A stretch of 64,000 bases of DNA from Chloroflexota bacterium. Its GTDB lineage: Bacteria; Chloroflexota; Dehalococcoidia; Lucifugimonadales; Lucifugimonadaceae. The notes beneath the pieces were generated by a model. That model saw nothing but the letters and a program-made list of their open reading frames with translations, was not told the origin of the DNA and searched no databases. The position numbers and the translations under genes are program-made. The DNA is taken from the NCBI GenBank assembly GCA_018650845.1, contig JABIFF010000011.1, positions 1 through 64,000 of the forward strand, given 5' to 3'. Position 1 is the first letter of the stretch. Every line of letters begins with the position of its first letter. Shown here one piece after another: positions 9,019-18,150 of this stretch.

Positions 9019-9040
9019 CCGAAAAGGTCTCTATCCTCAA

Positions 9041-10078
9041 CTAGCCAGCGATCAGCTTTGAACTTTCGATCAGTGAATCCTTCTGAGAAGCCGAGATGCC
9101 AGCGGAATCCAACGCTTCAGTCGATTCGTCGATCAACTCGCTAACCCGAGTTTCGGCGAATGCCCTGCTTTCGGTTTCAGCAAGAATGGCAGTAACTTCA
9201 TCGAGATCTGACGGATCCAAAACTCGCTTCATGAATATTTCGCCCAAACGACGTCGTGTCGTTGGAGTTCCGGTCTCGATTGCGTGCGCTGTCGCTATCG
9301 ACTTCTTCTTGGATTGAAGTCGACCTCGTTGAACCTCGTTACGTTCGGTTCCCTCGTCTGGCCAAAGAGCCTTCAAATCGATATTGAGATTTTGAGCAGC
9401 TCCAACCGCGGTTCCGAACTTATTCAGAGCTTCCAGCACGTCATCATCGACTGCTGCAGCAATTCCGCCTAACTTTGCCGATAGACCGAACAGTGCGCCG
9501 TGCTTTCGAGCAACAGAAACAATTTCCTCAACTCCAACAGCAGCGCGCTCTTGATACGAGATGTCGAGATATTCGCCTTCACACACTTCGAGCGTCGCTG
9601 TATCTAGCGATTCGAGAGCTAGAGAAATGTTTCGAGGATCTCCCGCTGCCCCACTGGCGTTTCGCTGTTCGAAAATGGATATTCGAGCCATGGCGTGGAT
9701 TCCATCGCCAGCATTGATCGCTTGTGCTGGCCCCCATGACCACCAGATGGTCGGTCGGTTATTCCGTTCAGTGTTGGCGTTTTGTACGTCTTCGTGAACA
9801 AGTAGGAAGTTGTAGAGCATCTCAACCGCAACGGCGTACGGTATAGCTGCTTCGATGTTTGCACCAAGCGCTTTCGCCACCGAAAGAACGAGATGACCGT
9901 GTGAACGATCTTGCATCACAACCGGTTCAGGTTCACCATTTTGGTCGACCCAGCCGAGGTGGTACGCCATCATCTTGTACAGCGGTAGTTCGCGTGAATC
10001 GACGAACTTTTTTAGTGCGGATTCGAACTTATCCGCATCTTCTGCTGTGAGACCTGGGAGGATTCCCGTAAAAGACAA
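9041..10078 (-). CDS. Polyprenyl synthetase-like protein with altered Asp-rich motifs
   Basis: 345 residues with the all-alpha isoprenyl diphosphate synthase layout. It has the region before the first aspartate motif (VAVEMLYNFLLVHEDVQN at 83-100), NNRPT, a GDGIHAMA block, and an ALWPDEG...KKKSIATAHAI segment like the second-motif region. In active trans-prenyltransferases the two motifs are DDxxD. Here they read E96-D97-V-Q-N100 and, near residue 229, I-D-L-K. Metal and diphosphate binding may therefore be altered. It could be a divergent prenyl synthase, a non-catalytic partner subunit or a different enzyme on the same fold. It lies directly upstream of pgk. Confidence 0.7.
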   Translation of the reverse strand: MSFTGILPGLTAEDADKFESALKKFVDSRELPLYKMMAYHLGWVDQNGEPEPVVMQDRSHGHLVLSVAKALGANIEAAIPYAVAVEMLYNFLLVHEDVQNANTERNNRPTIWWSWGPAQAINAGDGIHAMARISIFEQRNASGAAGDPRNISLALESLDTATLEVCEGEYLDISYQERAAVGVEEIVSVARKHGALFGLSAKLGGIAAAVDDDVLEALNKFGTAVGAAQNLNIDLKALWPDEGTERNEVQRGRLQSKKKSIATAHAIETGTPTTRRRLGEIFMKRVLDPSDLDEVTAILAETESRAFAETRVSELIDESTEALDSAGISASQKDSLIESSKLIAG

Positions 10079-10162
10079 TCAAATTCTCCGAAAAATGGCT
10101 AACAAATGTGCCGTGAAAACCGTGAATAACTAATCGAGCTAAACAAGAGTAACCGAGAGAAC

Positions 10163-10789
10163 TCAGCTCACGACAATATCGCCAACGATATTACGGAGAG
10201 ATTCGGCACTAATCGCACCTTCTCTGAGCACTACAACCTTCTTGTTCTCGAACGAAATTACTGTGCTTGGAGCCGAACTATCACCACATGGTGAGTCAAC
10301 CACGACGGGGACTTGGCTACCAAATACTTGATCCACCACTACCGCTTCATTGATCGGATCTTGGCCGGTCAAATTGCAACTCGTTCCTGTCACAGGAACA
10401 CCAGCAAGTTCAATCAACTCTCGAGCAACATCGTGACCAGGAACCCGAATTCCAACTGTTCCAGTCCGAGCTGTCACTACTTCAGGTACTCGATCAGACG
10501 CTGGCAGCACTACCGTCAAAGCACCCGGCCAGAATTCATCGGCAAGCAGTTTCAACGGCTCTGGAAATTCCTTGACGAGAATTTCTGCCATCTCCGTACC
10601 GCTCACGAGTAAAGGCACGGGAGTTCCAGGGTTGCGTCCTTTAGTAACGAAAACGTTCTCAACCGCAGCCGAATTAAATCCGTCTGCACCGAGTGCAAAA
10701 AAAGTGTCGGTTGGGAACGCCACTAGCTCGCCGCGATTTATCGCATTGGCCGCTTGCTGGAGCCCAGAATTATCAGTCGAAATCAGCAT
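10163..10789 (-). CDS. Sua5/YciO/YrdC family L-threonylcarbamoyladenylate synthase
   Basis: 208 residues, single YrdC domain without the Sua5 C-terminal extension. The family makes threonylcarbamoyl-AMP from Thr, bicarbonate and ATP for the t6A37 modification of tRNAs. Visible motifs are AFPTDTFFALGADGFN near residue 34, KGRNPGTPVPLLV (about 70), WPGALTVVLPA (about 107), GTVGIRVPGHDVA and the GTSCNLTGQDP block that replaces the usual SANxSG. It is the first gene of the minus-strand run leading to pgk and tpiA and diverges from guaA. Confidence 0.88.
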   Translation of the reverse strand: MLISTDNSGLQQAANAINRGELVAFPTDTFFALGADGFNSAAVENVFVTKGRNPGTPVPLLVSGTEMAEILVKEFPEPLKLLADEFWPGALTVVLPASDRVPEVVTARTGTVGIRVPGHDVARELIELAGVPVTGTSCNLTGQDPINEAVVVDQVFGSQVPVVVDSPCGDSSAPSTVISFENKKVVVLREGAISAESLRNIVGDIVVS

Positions 10790-11132
10790 GATTCAATATT
10801 AGCTGCCGTCAGTCCGTTCAAACGTCCTCCACCGGTATGAAAATCCTTCAAATTAAACGGTGACTCAACCGGCGGGGAGAGGTAGATTTATCTTTCAGGC
10901 TTAACGGACGAGATCGCACGGCGCGCCATCGCAGCGTCATGAGGTGTCCAAAACGGCATTTGGCTAGCCTGTTCTGTTACTTCGAGCGGGGAACCAAGCC
11001 ATGACCGAAAAGCCAACAAACGACGAATCGTCTCGACGAGTATCGACCTCCGACGATATCGAAGTAGGTACCTATCTAGAAATCGCTCAGGCCGATCAAG
11101 TCTCCGGTGGAAATCCACCCGTAGATGAGCGG
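10790..11132. other. Divergent intergenic region and guaA leader
   Basis: About 340 bases between the starts of the Sua5 gene (minus) and guaA (plus, start taken as 11133). The plus strand stays open in the guaA frame from an ATG at 11001. A perfect five-pair hairpin, GGTGG-AAAT-CCACC (11107-11120), sits just before the guaA start. I see no purine riboswitch core and no convincing sigma-70 promoter. Open frames on the minus strand here do not resemble a known protein. Confidence 0.4.
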
Positions 11133-12671
11133 ATGAAGACGATTGTCATCATCGATTTTGGTTCTCAGTATTCACGATTGATAGCCCGTCGCGTTCGAGA
11201 GTCGAACACTTTTTGCGAGGTTATTGCTCACGATGCTGGTCGAGAAATTCTGGATGAACAGGACGTTATCGGCGTAATCCTGTCGGGCGGACCGAACAGC
11301 GTATACGACGATGACTCACCTGTTGCCCCGACATGGGTGTTCGAGGCCGGCGTCCCGATTCTCGGCATTTGCTACGGAATGCAATTGCTTGCACACCAGC
11401 TCGGAGGAAAAGTCGAACCGGGGACTGAACGTGAGTACGGGCACGCTGTTGTGCACAAGGACGGCCAGGACAACATCTTGTTTGATGGTCTAGACACCGA
11501 AGTTCCGGTTTGGATGAGTCACGGTGACCGTATCGAGGTTCTACCTCCAGGCTTCCGATCGATGGCATATACCGAGAACTCCCCTCTTGCCGTGATGGGC
11601 AACGAGGAAGGAACGATGTTCGGAATCCAGTTCCACCCCGAAGTGGTTCACACTCCACAGGGTGCTGAGATTCTCAAGAACTTCGTATTCGGAGTCTGCG
11701 GGGCTGTAGGTGACTGGACGCCAGCAAACTTCGTATCCGACACAGTTGCTCGTATTCGGGAACAGGTCGGCGATGGCAAAGTTATTTGTGCACTGTCGGG
11801 TGGAGTCGATTCAACGGTCGCTGCTGCCCTCATTCACAAGGCTATTGGCGATCGTCTCACCTGCATATTTGTAGACAACGGTCTTATGCGAAAAGGTGAG
11901 GCAGATCGAGTTCAAAACGTCTTCGCAGCTCAACTTGGTGTGAATCTGATATTTATCGATGGCACCGACCGATTCTTGAGCGTCCTAGAAGGCGTATCCG
12001 ACCCCGAAGTCAAACGAAAAGCTATCGGCGCAGAATTTATCAAGATATTTGAAGAAGTAGCCAACGACATTGGCGAAGTCGACTATCTGGCGCAAGGCAC
12101 GGTATATCCCGACGTAATCGAAAGCATCAGCACCACTTCGTCTGCGTCTCACGTGATCAAATCGCACCACAACGTAGGTGGGTTGCCTGATCACATGGAC
12201 CTTTCGCTCGTCGAGCCACTCAGGTACATGTTCAAGGACGAAGTACGGAAAGCCGGTCGAGAACTTGGCCTGTCCGCACAGAGCGTAAACCGGCAGCCAT
12301 TCCCAGGACCGGGTCTTGCGATCCGAATAATGGGCGATGTCACTTTCGAAAAACTCGAGATTCTCCGTGAAGTCGACTGGATCGTGATCGATGAGATCAA
12401 AAACGACGGGCTCTACGACAAACTCTGGCAATCGTTCGCTGTTCTCACGAACACTCGAACTGTAGGTGTGATGGGCGATCAGCGAACCTATCAGTACGTT
12501 GTAGCTATCCGAGCCGTCACCTCCGACGACGCTATGACTGCTGACTGGGCTCGACTGCCTTACGACACTCTCGCAAGAATTTCGAACCGAATCGTCAACG
12601 AAGTCGACGAAGTCAACCGAGTAGTGCTCGACATCACCAGCAAGCCACCGGGCACCATCGAGTGGGAATAG
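11133..12671 (+). CDS. guaA: GMP synthase (glutamine-hydrolysing)
   Basis: 512 residues from the ATG at 11133, where the family normally begins (MKTIVIIDFGSQYS). An in-frame ATG at 11001 would add 44 hydrophilic residues with no family counterpart. The class I amidotransferase domain has the nucleophile in GICYGMQLLAHQ and His/Glu in FHPEV. The ATP-pyrophosphatase domain has SGGVDSTVAAAL. The C-terminal dimerisation domain ends with KPPGTIEWE. The enzyme aminates XMP to GMP. It is the first gene of a plus-strand purine block and is followed 52 bases later by purD. Confidence 0.96.
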   Translation: MKTIVIIDFGSQYSRLIARRVRESNTFCEVIAHDAGREILDEQDVIGVILSGGPNSVYDDDSPVAPTWVFEAGVPILGICYGMQLLAHQLGGKVEPGTEREYGHAVVHKDGQDNILFDGLDTEVPVWMSHGDRIEVLPPGFRSMAYTENSPLAVMGNEEGTMFGIQFHPEVVHTPQGAEILKNFVFGVCGAVGDWTPANFVSDTVARIREQVGDGKVICALSGGVDSTVAAALIHKAIGDRLTCIFVDNGLMRKGEADRVQNVFAAQLGVNLIFIDGTDRFLSVLEGVSDPEVKRKAIGAEFIKIFEEVANDIGEVDYLAQGTVYPDVIESISTTSSASHVIKSHHNVGGLPDHMDLSLVEPLRYMFKDEVRKAGRELGLSAQSVNRQPFPGPGLAIRIMGDVTFEKLEILREVDWIVIDEIKNDGLYDKLWQSFAVLTNTRTVGVMGDQRTYQYVVAIRAVTSDDAMTADWARLPYDTLARISNRIVNEVDEVNRVVLDITSKPPGTIEWE

Positions 12672-12723
12672 TTCAACTCGTTTGATTTGGTAGCGAGTTG
12701 TTGAATCACTGAGTGAGGTCTAG

Positions 12724-13992
12724 TTGAAAGTTCTATTGATCGGTTCCGGCGGACGCGAGCACGCTATGGCGTGGAAGCTCGCCCAAAGTTCGAAACTAAC
12801 TGAACTCTTCATTGCTCCCGGCAATGCTGGAACCGCAGATGTCGGAACAAACGTAAACATCGGCGTCGATGACCACGACGACATCGTGAAATATGCACTC
12901 GACGAAAACATCGACCTCGTCGTAGTCGCTCCTGATCAGCCAATCGTCGATGGTCTTTGCGATCAATTGAGGCAAGCTGGCGTCACGACGTTCGGCCCAT
13001 CAGCCGCGGCCGCTCGCATTGAAGGATCGAAAATCTGGTCTGACAACCTCATGACCAAATACGGCATCCCAACAGCCGAATCTGAACCGTTCAGCAATTC
13101 TGGCGTGGCGATGGAATATGGCCACACCAAGCCTGAAGGCTCACTAGTCGTCAAAGCCGATGGATTAGCTGCTGGTAAGGGCGTAATAATTCCTGAAACC
13201 TACGATGATCTAGATACAGCGATTGTCGGAATGCTCGATCACGGTGCATTCGGCGAATCGTCATCCAGCATTCTCCTGGCAGAACGAATGTCCGGACCCG
13301 AAGCCAGCGTATTCGCTTTCGTAAACGGCGAGCACGTATCCGCAGAAGTTGCCTCATGCGATTACAAACGCGCCGGAGATGGCGATGTAGGTCTCAACAC
13401 GGGTGGAATGGGCTCATATGGTCCTCCGGAGTTCTGGACTCCAGAGCTAGCCGCCCAAGTCCGAAAAGACATCCTCGAACCCGCTGCGAAAGCGTTGGTC
13501 GCTGAGAACAGTTCGTTCTCGGGTGTGCTCTACGCGGGTTTAATGATCACTGAAGCTGGACCCAAAATCATCGAATTCAACTGTCGATTGGGCGATCCTG
13601 AAACTCAAATCCTGATGCCCATGCTGCAATCTGATTTTCTAGAAATTTGTTTGGCCGTTGCCGAAAACCGTCTTTCAGAGACTACGGTCGAGTGGTCGAC
13701 CAAACCTCACACATTTGTAGTAGCTGTTTCAGATGGTTACCCCGGCTCGTACGACACAGGCGTAGAGATCACCGGAATCGAAGCCGCTGAAGACCATGGA
13801 GTGGTTTTTCACGCTGGAACGGCTAGCAACGACGACAAGCTCGTGACTTCTGGCGGTCGTGTTCTCGGCGTGACGGGGCTTGGCGATACGATCAAAGATT
13901 CCCGTGATGCCGCCTACGCTGGCATTGACGAAATATCATTCGAAGGCATGACGTTCAGGCGAGATATCGCAGAACGGGCGATTCAGGACTAA
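12724..13992 (+). CDS. purD: Phosphoribosylamine-glycine ligase (GAR synthetase)
   Basis: 422 residues, ATP-grasp enzyme for step two of de novo purine synthesis. Motifs: VLLIGSGGREHAMAWKL at the N terminus, APGNAGT (about 32-38), the ATP-grasp loop VKADGLAAGKGV (about 143-154), GGMGSYGPP and the metal-site block IIEFNCRLGDPETQ. The start is TTG at 12724, preceded by GTGAGG; no ATG fits. The next gene starts two bases after its stop, indicating translational coupling. Confidence 0.97.
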   Translation: MKVLLIGSGGREHAMAWKLAQSSKLTELFIAPGNAGTADVGTNVNIGVDDHDDIVKYALDENIDLVVVAPDQPIVDGLCDQLRQAGVTTFGPSAAAARIEGSKIWSDNLMTKYGIPTAESEPFSNSGVAMEYGHTKPEGSLVVKADGLAAGKGVIIPETYDDLDTAIVGMLDHGAFGESSSSILLAERMSGPEASVFAFVNGEHVSAEVASCDYKRAGDGDVGLNTGGMGSYGPPEFWTPELAAQVRKDILEPAAKALVAENSSFSGVLYAGLMITEAGPKIIEFNCRLGDPETQILMPMLQSDFLEICLAVAENRLSETTVEWSTKPHTFVVAVSDGYPGSYDTGVEITGIEAAEDHGVVFHAGTASNDDKLVTSGGRVLGVTGLGDTIKDSRDAAYAGIDEISFEGMTFRRDIAERAIQD

Positions 13993-13994
13993 TC

Positions 13995-14678
13995 GTGACA
14001 AAGATCAACGTTGTATTCGACTTCGACGGATCGCTCGCAACATCATTTGTTGGTGGGCTGATGTTTCGCGGCTACACCGATGAATTGGAAGTCAAAAAAG
14101 CCAGCCATCGCTTTCAGTCTGAACAAACCTCTCTTCGCCAATATCAAGAAGAAGTATTCAATCTTTCGACTGAATCACCTGCTGAAATGTCCACCCGAGC
14201 AGCAGATGGTGCGTCATTACGCCCCTTGTCATCTGAAGTCTGTAATCAAGTTTGGGAATCAGGCGGCACTGTCGCTGTAGCGTCCGCAGGTCTCGACTTC
14301 TATATCCAGCCTGTACTCGATAAAGCCAATCTCAGTCGGATAAAAGTCAACAGCGGAAAGATAACCTCTGACACTTCAAAACTGCCCCCGTTTAGGTACG
14401 ATTACCCTTCTTGGAACGACTCATGTGAAGACGATTGGGTCACTTGCAAATGCAAGGTGATAAACGATCTTAAGCCGTCTGGCGAAGTCGTATTCGTGGG
14501 TGATGGAACTGGTGCAGATGTATGTGCTGCTACAAACGCCGCCGATAAAGTTTTTGCAACTGGTCGGCTTCTCTCTTATTGCAATGAAAATGGAATCGCC
14601 GTTGAAGAATTCGGCGATAACTTCGAACCGGTACTAAGCTACGTCACAAGTAAGACGACAGCCAACGGAGCTCAATAG
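13995..14678 (+). CDS. HAD-superfamily phosphatase (MtnX/SerB-like)
   Basis: 227 residues from GTG. Motif I is D9-F-D11-G-S (nucleophile and acid/base Asp). The motif II region is VAVASAGLDFYI and motif IV is VFVGDGTGADVCAA. The cluster C-EDDWVT-C-K-C-K before motif IV resembles the Cys-rich segment of the MtnX-like group (2-hydroxy-3-keto-5-methylthiopentenyl-1-phosphate phosphatases). It is wedged between purD (two-base gap) and purB (four-base gap), so it is almost certainly co-translated with the purine genes. A phosphatase for a purine-pathway intermediate, or a phosphoserine-phosphatase-like role feeding glycine, are both possible. The substrate is unknown. Confidence 0.75.
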   Translation: MTKINVVFDFDGSLATSFVGGLMFRGYTDELEVKKASHRFQSEQTSLRQYQEEVFNLSTESPAEMSTRAADGASLRPLSSEVCNQVWESGGTVAVASAGLDFYIQPVLDKANLSRIKVNSGKITSDTSKLPPFRYDYPSWNDSCEDDWVTCKCKVINDLKPSGEVVFVGDGTGADVCAATNAADKVFATGRLLSYCNENGIAVEEFGDNFEPVLSYVTSKTTANGAQ

Positions 14679-14682
14679 AACA

Positions 14683-15999
14683 GTGATCCCTAGATATTCA
14701 CGACCCGAAATGAACGCTATTTGGTCGGAAAACAACGCCTTCGAACTATGGCTTCAGGTAGAAATCGCAGCCTCTCAAGCATGGACCGACGAAGGTGTCG
14801 TGCCGGCTGAAGACATGGTAAAGATAAAAAATGCCAAGTTCGACCGTGCCGCATACGACCGCTGGTTCGACGAGACGAAACACGACATCGTTTCGTTCAC
14901 ACGAGCCGTAGGCGAAAGTCTTGGCGACGAAAAACGCTGGGTTCACCACGGCCTTACTTCCAACGATGTAAAAGACACTGCTCTCAGCATGCAGCTCACT
15001 CAGTCTTGCGATCTTCTCGATAAAGGATTGGTCGAACTACTCAACGCTCTCCGGGTTCAGGCAATCAACTACAAAGACACGCCTTGTATTGGTCGATCTC
15101 ACGGTATACACGCCGAGCCAATGAGCTTCGGGATGAAACTCGCACTCTGGTTCGCTGAAATGAACCGCAACCGAGATCGACTTGCATCCGCTCGAACACG
15201 AGTTGCTGTTGGAATGCTCTCTGGCCCAGTCGGAACATTTGCATCTGTCCCTCCCGTCATCGAAGAATCAGTCTGTGAGCAGCTAAATCTCTCACCTGCT
15301 GAAGTCTCCAACCAGGTGATCCAGCGCGATCGTCATGCCGAGTACGTTCAGGTGCTTGCCCTGATCGCTGCAACTCTCGACAAGATGGCGACAGAGATCC
15401 GTGGACTCCAACGAACTGAGGTTCGAGAAGTAGAAGAACCGTTCGGCAAGCCCGGCTATGTAACCAAAGGCTCCTCATCGATGCCTCACAAGCGCAATCC
15501 TGAGCTCTCAGAGCGCATTTGTGGGCTTGCTCGACTAATTCGTGGACATTCAATCACTGCGCTCGAAAACGTCGCTCTCTGGCACGAACGTGATATTTCT
15601 CACTCGTCTGCCGAGCGCATGATTCTGCCCGACGCTTCGCTAGGGCTCGATTACATCATGAGTCTGATGACCGGAATCATCAAAGACATGGTGGTTCATG
15701 AAGATCGAATGATGCAGAACCTTGAATCGACTCGAGGTCTCGTTTTCTCACCACGCGTAATGCTTCTGCTCGTCGAACATGGTGTCGATCGTGATGCCGC
15801 CTATGACGCAGTACAGCGGAATTCGATGCGTTCATGGGATGAAGAACTCGATTTCCGAGAACTTATCAAGACCGACCCAGCCGTTTCAGAAAAAGTTTCA
15901 GCCGAAGCACTCGACGATCTGTTCGACTACAACTTCTATCTCGGTCACGTCGACCACATCTACAAGCGCGTTGGAATTTCGGAGGATGCAATTGCCTGA
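14683..15999 (+). CDS. purB: Adenylosuccinate lyase
   Basis: 438 residues starting at GTG. Member of the fumarase/aspartase superfamily. It cleaves SAICAR to AICAR and adenylosuccinate to AMP. Conserved blocks: MIPRYSRPEMNAIWSE at the start, HHGLTSNDVKDTALS (about 88-102), GRSHGIHAEP (about 137-146) and the superfamily signature KGSSSMPHKRNP (about 262-273). Length matches the bacterial short form. Its end overlaps the start of purC. Confidence 0.97.
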   Translation: MIPRYSRPEMNAIWSENNAFELWLQVEIAASQAWTDEGVVPAEDMVKIKNAKFDRAAYDRWFDETKHDIVSFTRAVGESLGDEKRWVHHGLTSNDVKDTALSMQLTQSCDLLDKGLVELLNALRVQAINYKDTPCIGRSHGIHAEPMSFGMKLALWFAEMNRNRDRLASARTRVAVGMLSGPVGTFASVPPVIEESVCEQLNLSPAEVSNQVIQRDRHAEYVQVLALIAATLDKMATEIRGLQRTEVREVEEPFGKPGYVTKGSSSMPHKRNPELSERICGLARLIRGHSITALENVALWHERDISHSSAERMILPDASLGLDYIMSLMTGIIKDMVVHEDRMMQNLESTRGLVFSPRVMLLLVEHGVDRDAAYDAVQRNSMRSWDEELDFRELIKTDPAVSEKVSAEALDDLFDYNFYLGHVDHIYKRVGISEDAIA

Positions 16000-16903
16000 A
16001 GCTGTATTCGAAACAAACCTGCCTGGACTTCTTTATCGAGGCAAAGTGAGAGAGACATACGACCTAGGTGATGATCGCCTATTGATGGTCGCGTCGGACC
16101 GTATTTCGGCCTTCGATGTCGTGATGGATCAGCCAATCCCCGGCAAAGGCGTCATACTCACGCAAATGTCAGATTTCTGGTTCGATGTTATTGGCGATGT
16201 GATGCCTACACACCTCATTGCAACCGCTAGCGATGAAGTTGCGATGGCTAATGTCGAACGAACAGGTGCGTTAATAGATCTTTCACCTGAAATCGCTCGT
16301 AGATCCATGGTGATAAAGAAGGCTGAACGTCTCGATATCGAATGTATCGTTCGAAACTACATTGCAGGCTCAGCTTGGGTTGAATATGAAGAATCGGGAA
16401 CGATGAACGGCCAGACCCTTCCGAAAGGAATGAAAGCCGCACAACGTTTCTCTGAACCGGTGTTCACGCCTTCTACCAAGGCTGAATCCGGGCATGATAT
16501 GCCGATGACACCGCAGGAAGCCAAAGACCTTTTGGGTATCGAAATGCACGCTCTACTCGAGCAGAAAAGCCTAGAAGTATTTCAAGTCGCCCATGACTAC
16601 GCAGGTGAGCGTGGGATGATTCTCGTAGATACGAAATTCGAATTTGGACTTGTAGATGGTGAACTCACGATTATCGATGAAGTCCTTACACCAGACTCGA
16701 GCCGATACTGGGACGTCAACGACTGGGCTGAGGGGAATTTCCCACCAGCGTTCGACAAGCAGTACCTGCGGGAATGGTTGTTAGGCACGGATTGGAACCG
16801 AGAACCACCCCCACCCACACTGCCCGATGAGATTATTGAGCAAACGCAGATGAGATATCTTGAGTCTTATCGGCGACTCTCGGGCAAGTCACTGGTACTG
16901 TAG
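15992..16903 (+). CDS. purC: SAICAR synthetase
   Basis: 303 residues. The enzyme joins aspartate to CAIR. Motifs: LLYRGKVRETYDLGDDRLLMVASDRISAFD at the N terminus, ECIVRNYIAGSAW, MILVDTKFEFGL, and DEVLTPDSSRYWD. A GGAGG ribosome-binding site at 15981-15985 directly abuts an ATG at 15986, too close to serve it, but lies six bases from the TTG at 15992. I therefore take TTG (residues MPEAVFETNLPG) as start. The ATG would add two residues. The frame overlaps the purB stop by eight bases. Confidence 0.95.
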   Translation: MPEAVFETNLPGLLYRGKVRETYDLGDDRLLMVASDRISAFDVVMDQPIPGKGVILTQMSDFWFDVIGDVMPTHLIATASDEVAMANVERTGALIDLSPEIARRSMVIKKAERLDIECIVRNYIAGSAWVEYEESGTMNGQTLPKGMKAAQRFSEPVFTPSTKAESGHDMPMTPQEAKDLLGIEMHALLEQKSLEVFQVAHDYAGERGMILVDTKFEFGLVDGELTIIDEVLTPDSSRYWDVNDWAEGNFPPAFDKQYLREWLLGTDWNREPPPPTLPDEIIEQTQMRYLESYRRLSGKSLVL

Positions 16904-16953
16904 ATAGCTGTTGAAATTACTGACACACCTTTGAGTGTGACAAATGGAATCGC

Positions 16954-17628
16954 ATGGCAGAAACAAAGCGCAAAGCAACCACCCGTCCTGATAGCCGCCG
17001 AGGCATGACAAAAGGACAAATTCGAGAAGAACGTCGAGATCGCAGTCGAGCACGAGCACGCCGCAAGCGCTCGATACTCACCTTCGCCGGTGTTCTCTTC
17101 GCAATAGTATTTATTACAGCGCTGGTCGTTCCAAGGAACACCGACACCTCAACTGGTGGCGGAGTTAACTCTGGCGGTCACATCGCTCTCGACGCCGATG
17201 ACGGCCGTGGCCACATAGAGAACAACACCGATCGCGGCGGCCCTTACTCAGTAGTTCCTGCAACTTCAGGTGCTCACTGGTTTGGCGCAAACACCGCAGC
17301 GGCTGTTTCTTCTCCGGCTCGATGGGGACGCTACGTTGAGGCACTTCCAGATGAAGTTCTCGTTCACAACCTCGAACACGGTGGTATCGGATTTCACTAC
17401 GATTGTGAAGAAGAATGCCCAGATATTGTGAAAGCTCTGGATGATCTGATTCCACGTGGTTCAATCCAGTACATCATGTCGCCTTACGCTGGCATGCCAA
17501 GCAAGATTGCTATCACTGCTTGGAGGCATCATCTCTACCTAGACGAGGTTGATGTTGAACAGATCCGACGCTTCATCGACGAATACCAGGACCGAGCACC
17601 TGAAAGTGTTCAAGGTAACTCGTTCTAA
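16954..17628 (+). CDS. DUF3105 membrane-anchored protein
   Basis: 224 residues. A very basic N terminus (KRKATTRPDSRRG to RSRARARRKR, about 5-39) precedes one transmembrane segment (about 41-60, ILTFAGVLFAIVFITALVV). The DUF3105 domain follows outside the membrane, with YSVVPATSGAHWFG (family: PPTSGPHY), the hallmark VHNLEHGGIGFHYDC at about 146-160, and the paired Cys of DCEEEC. The family function is unknown to me; the His/Cys motif suggests metal binding. It sits between purC and purS, probably as a passenger in the transcript. Confidence 0.85.
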   Translation: MAETKRKATTRPDSRRGMTKGQIREERRDRSRARARRKRSILTFAGVLFAIVFITALVVPRNTDTSTGGGVNSGGHIALDADDGRGHIENNTDRGGPYSVVPATSGAHWFGANTAAAVSSPARWGRYVEALPDEVLVHNLEHGGIGFHYDCEEECPDIVKALDDLIPRGSIQYIMSPYAGMPSKIAITAWRHHLYLDEVDVEQIRRFIDEYQDRAPESVQGNSF

Positions 17629-17683
17629 AGTAATAACGACTTAACGTCACAAGCTAGCTACGCCAAAAGCCAAAGGGCAACGA

Positions 17684-17932
17684 ATGTTTCTCGCAAAGGT
17701 TCACGTTTCGCTAAAGCCAACGGTCAACGACCCGCAAGGTTTAACGATCGCGCGCGCACTAGGTCGACTGAGTTTCGATTCAGTTGATTCGGTACGTGCA
17801 GGAAAATACTTCGAAGTGAAGATCGACAGTAACGATCAAGCTTCGGCAGAGGCCGATGTGAAATCGATGTGCGAGAAACTGCTGGCAAATCCCGTCATCG
17901 AGACATTCACCTACGAACTAGAAACTATCTAG
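17684..17932 (+). CDS. purS: Phosphoribosylformylglycinamidine synthase subunit PurS
   Basis: 82 residues, the normal size. PurS bridges PurL and PurQ in the FGAM synthase complex. The fold signature is clear: a first beta strand FLAKVHVSLKP, then NDPQGLTIARAL and KYFEVKID, and the closing LANPVIETFTYEL. purQ and purL are not in this window, so they must be elsewhere. The gene ends the plus-strand purine block and faces hisB across 218 bases. Confidence 0.93.
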   Translation: MFLAKVHVSLKPTVNDPQGLTIARALGRLSFDSVDSVRAGKYFEVKIDSNDQASAEADVKSMCEKLLANPVIETFTYELETI

Positions 17933-18150
17933 AGCGCGACAAACGCTCATGTTCGCCTGAATATCGATCCGGAAATTTTGGATTTCCCGACCGCAGCAAA
18001 GCGGAGTGGAGAGACCTCGCGGCAACAAACCTGCTTGCAGGCACGCTACTAATCCCCCCGGAGATGTCAGGGACAGCCTTCGAGACTCCTCGAATACCTC
18101 GGGGAATTAAGCGTTTCAAAATTAGAGATTGCCGACGGTTCTAGAGAACC

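Noticed and set aside
10888..11118. Minus-strand open frame ending PFWTPHDAAMARRAISSVKPER-like sequence
   Set aside because: It overlaps the guaA leader, has an Arg-rich N-terminal half typical of shadow frames, and no recognised family.
10790..11132. Possible purine riboswitch upstream of guaA
   Set aside because: The conserved three-way-junction core of purine riboswitches is absent; only a small hairpin is seen.
17933..18150. Possible small RNA or gene between purS and hisB
   Set aside because: Only a short GAGCG/CGCTC hairpin without a T-tract and frames with atypical composition; nothing supports a gene.
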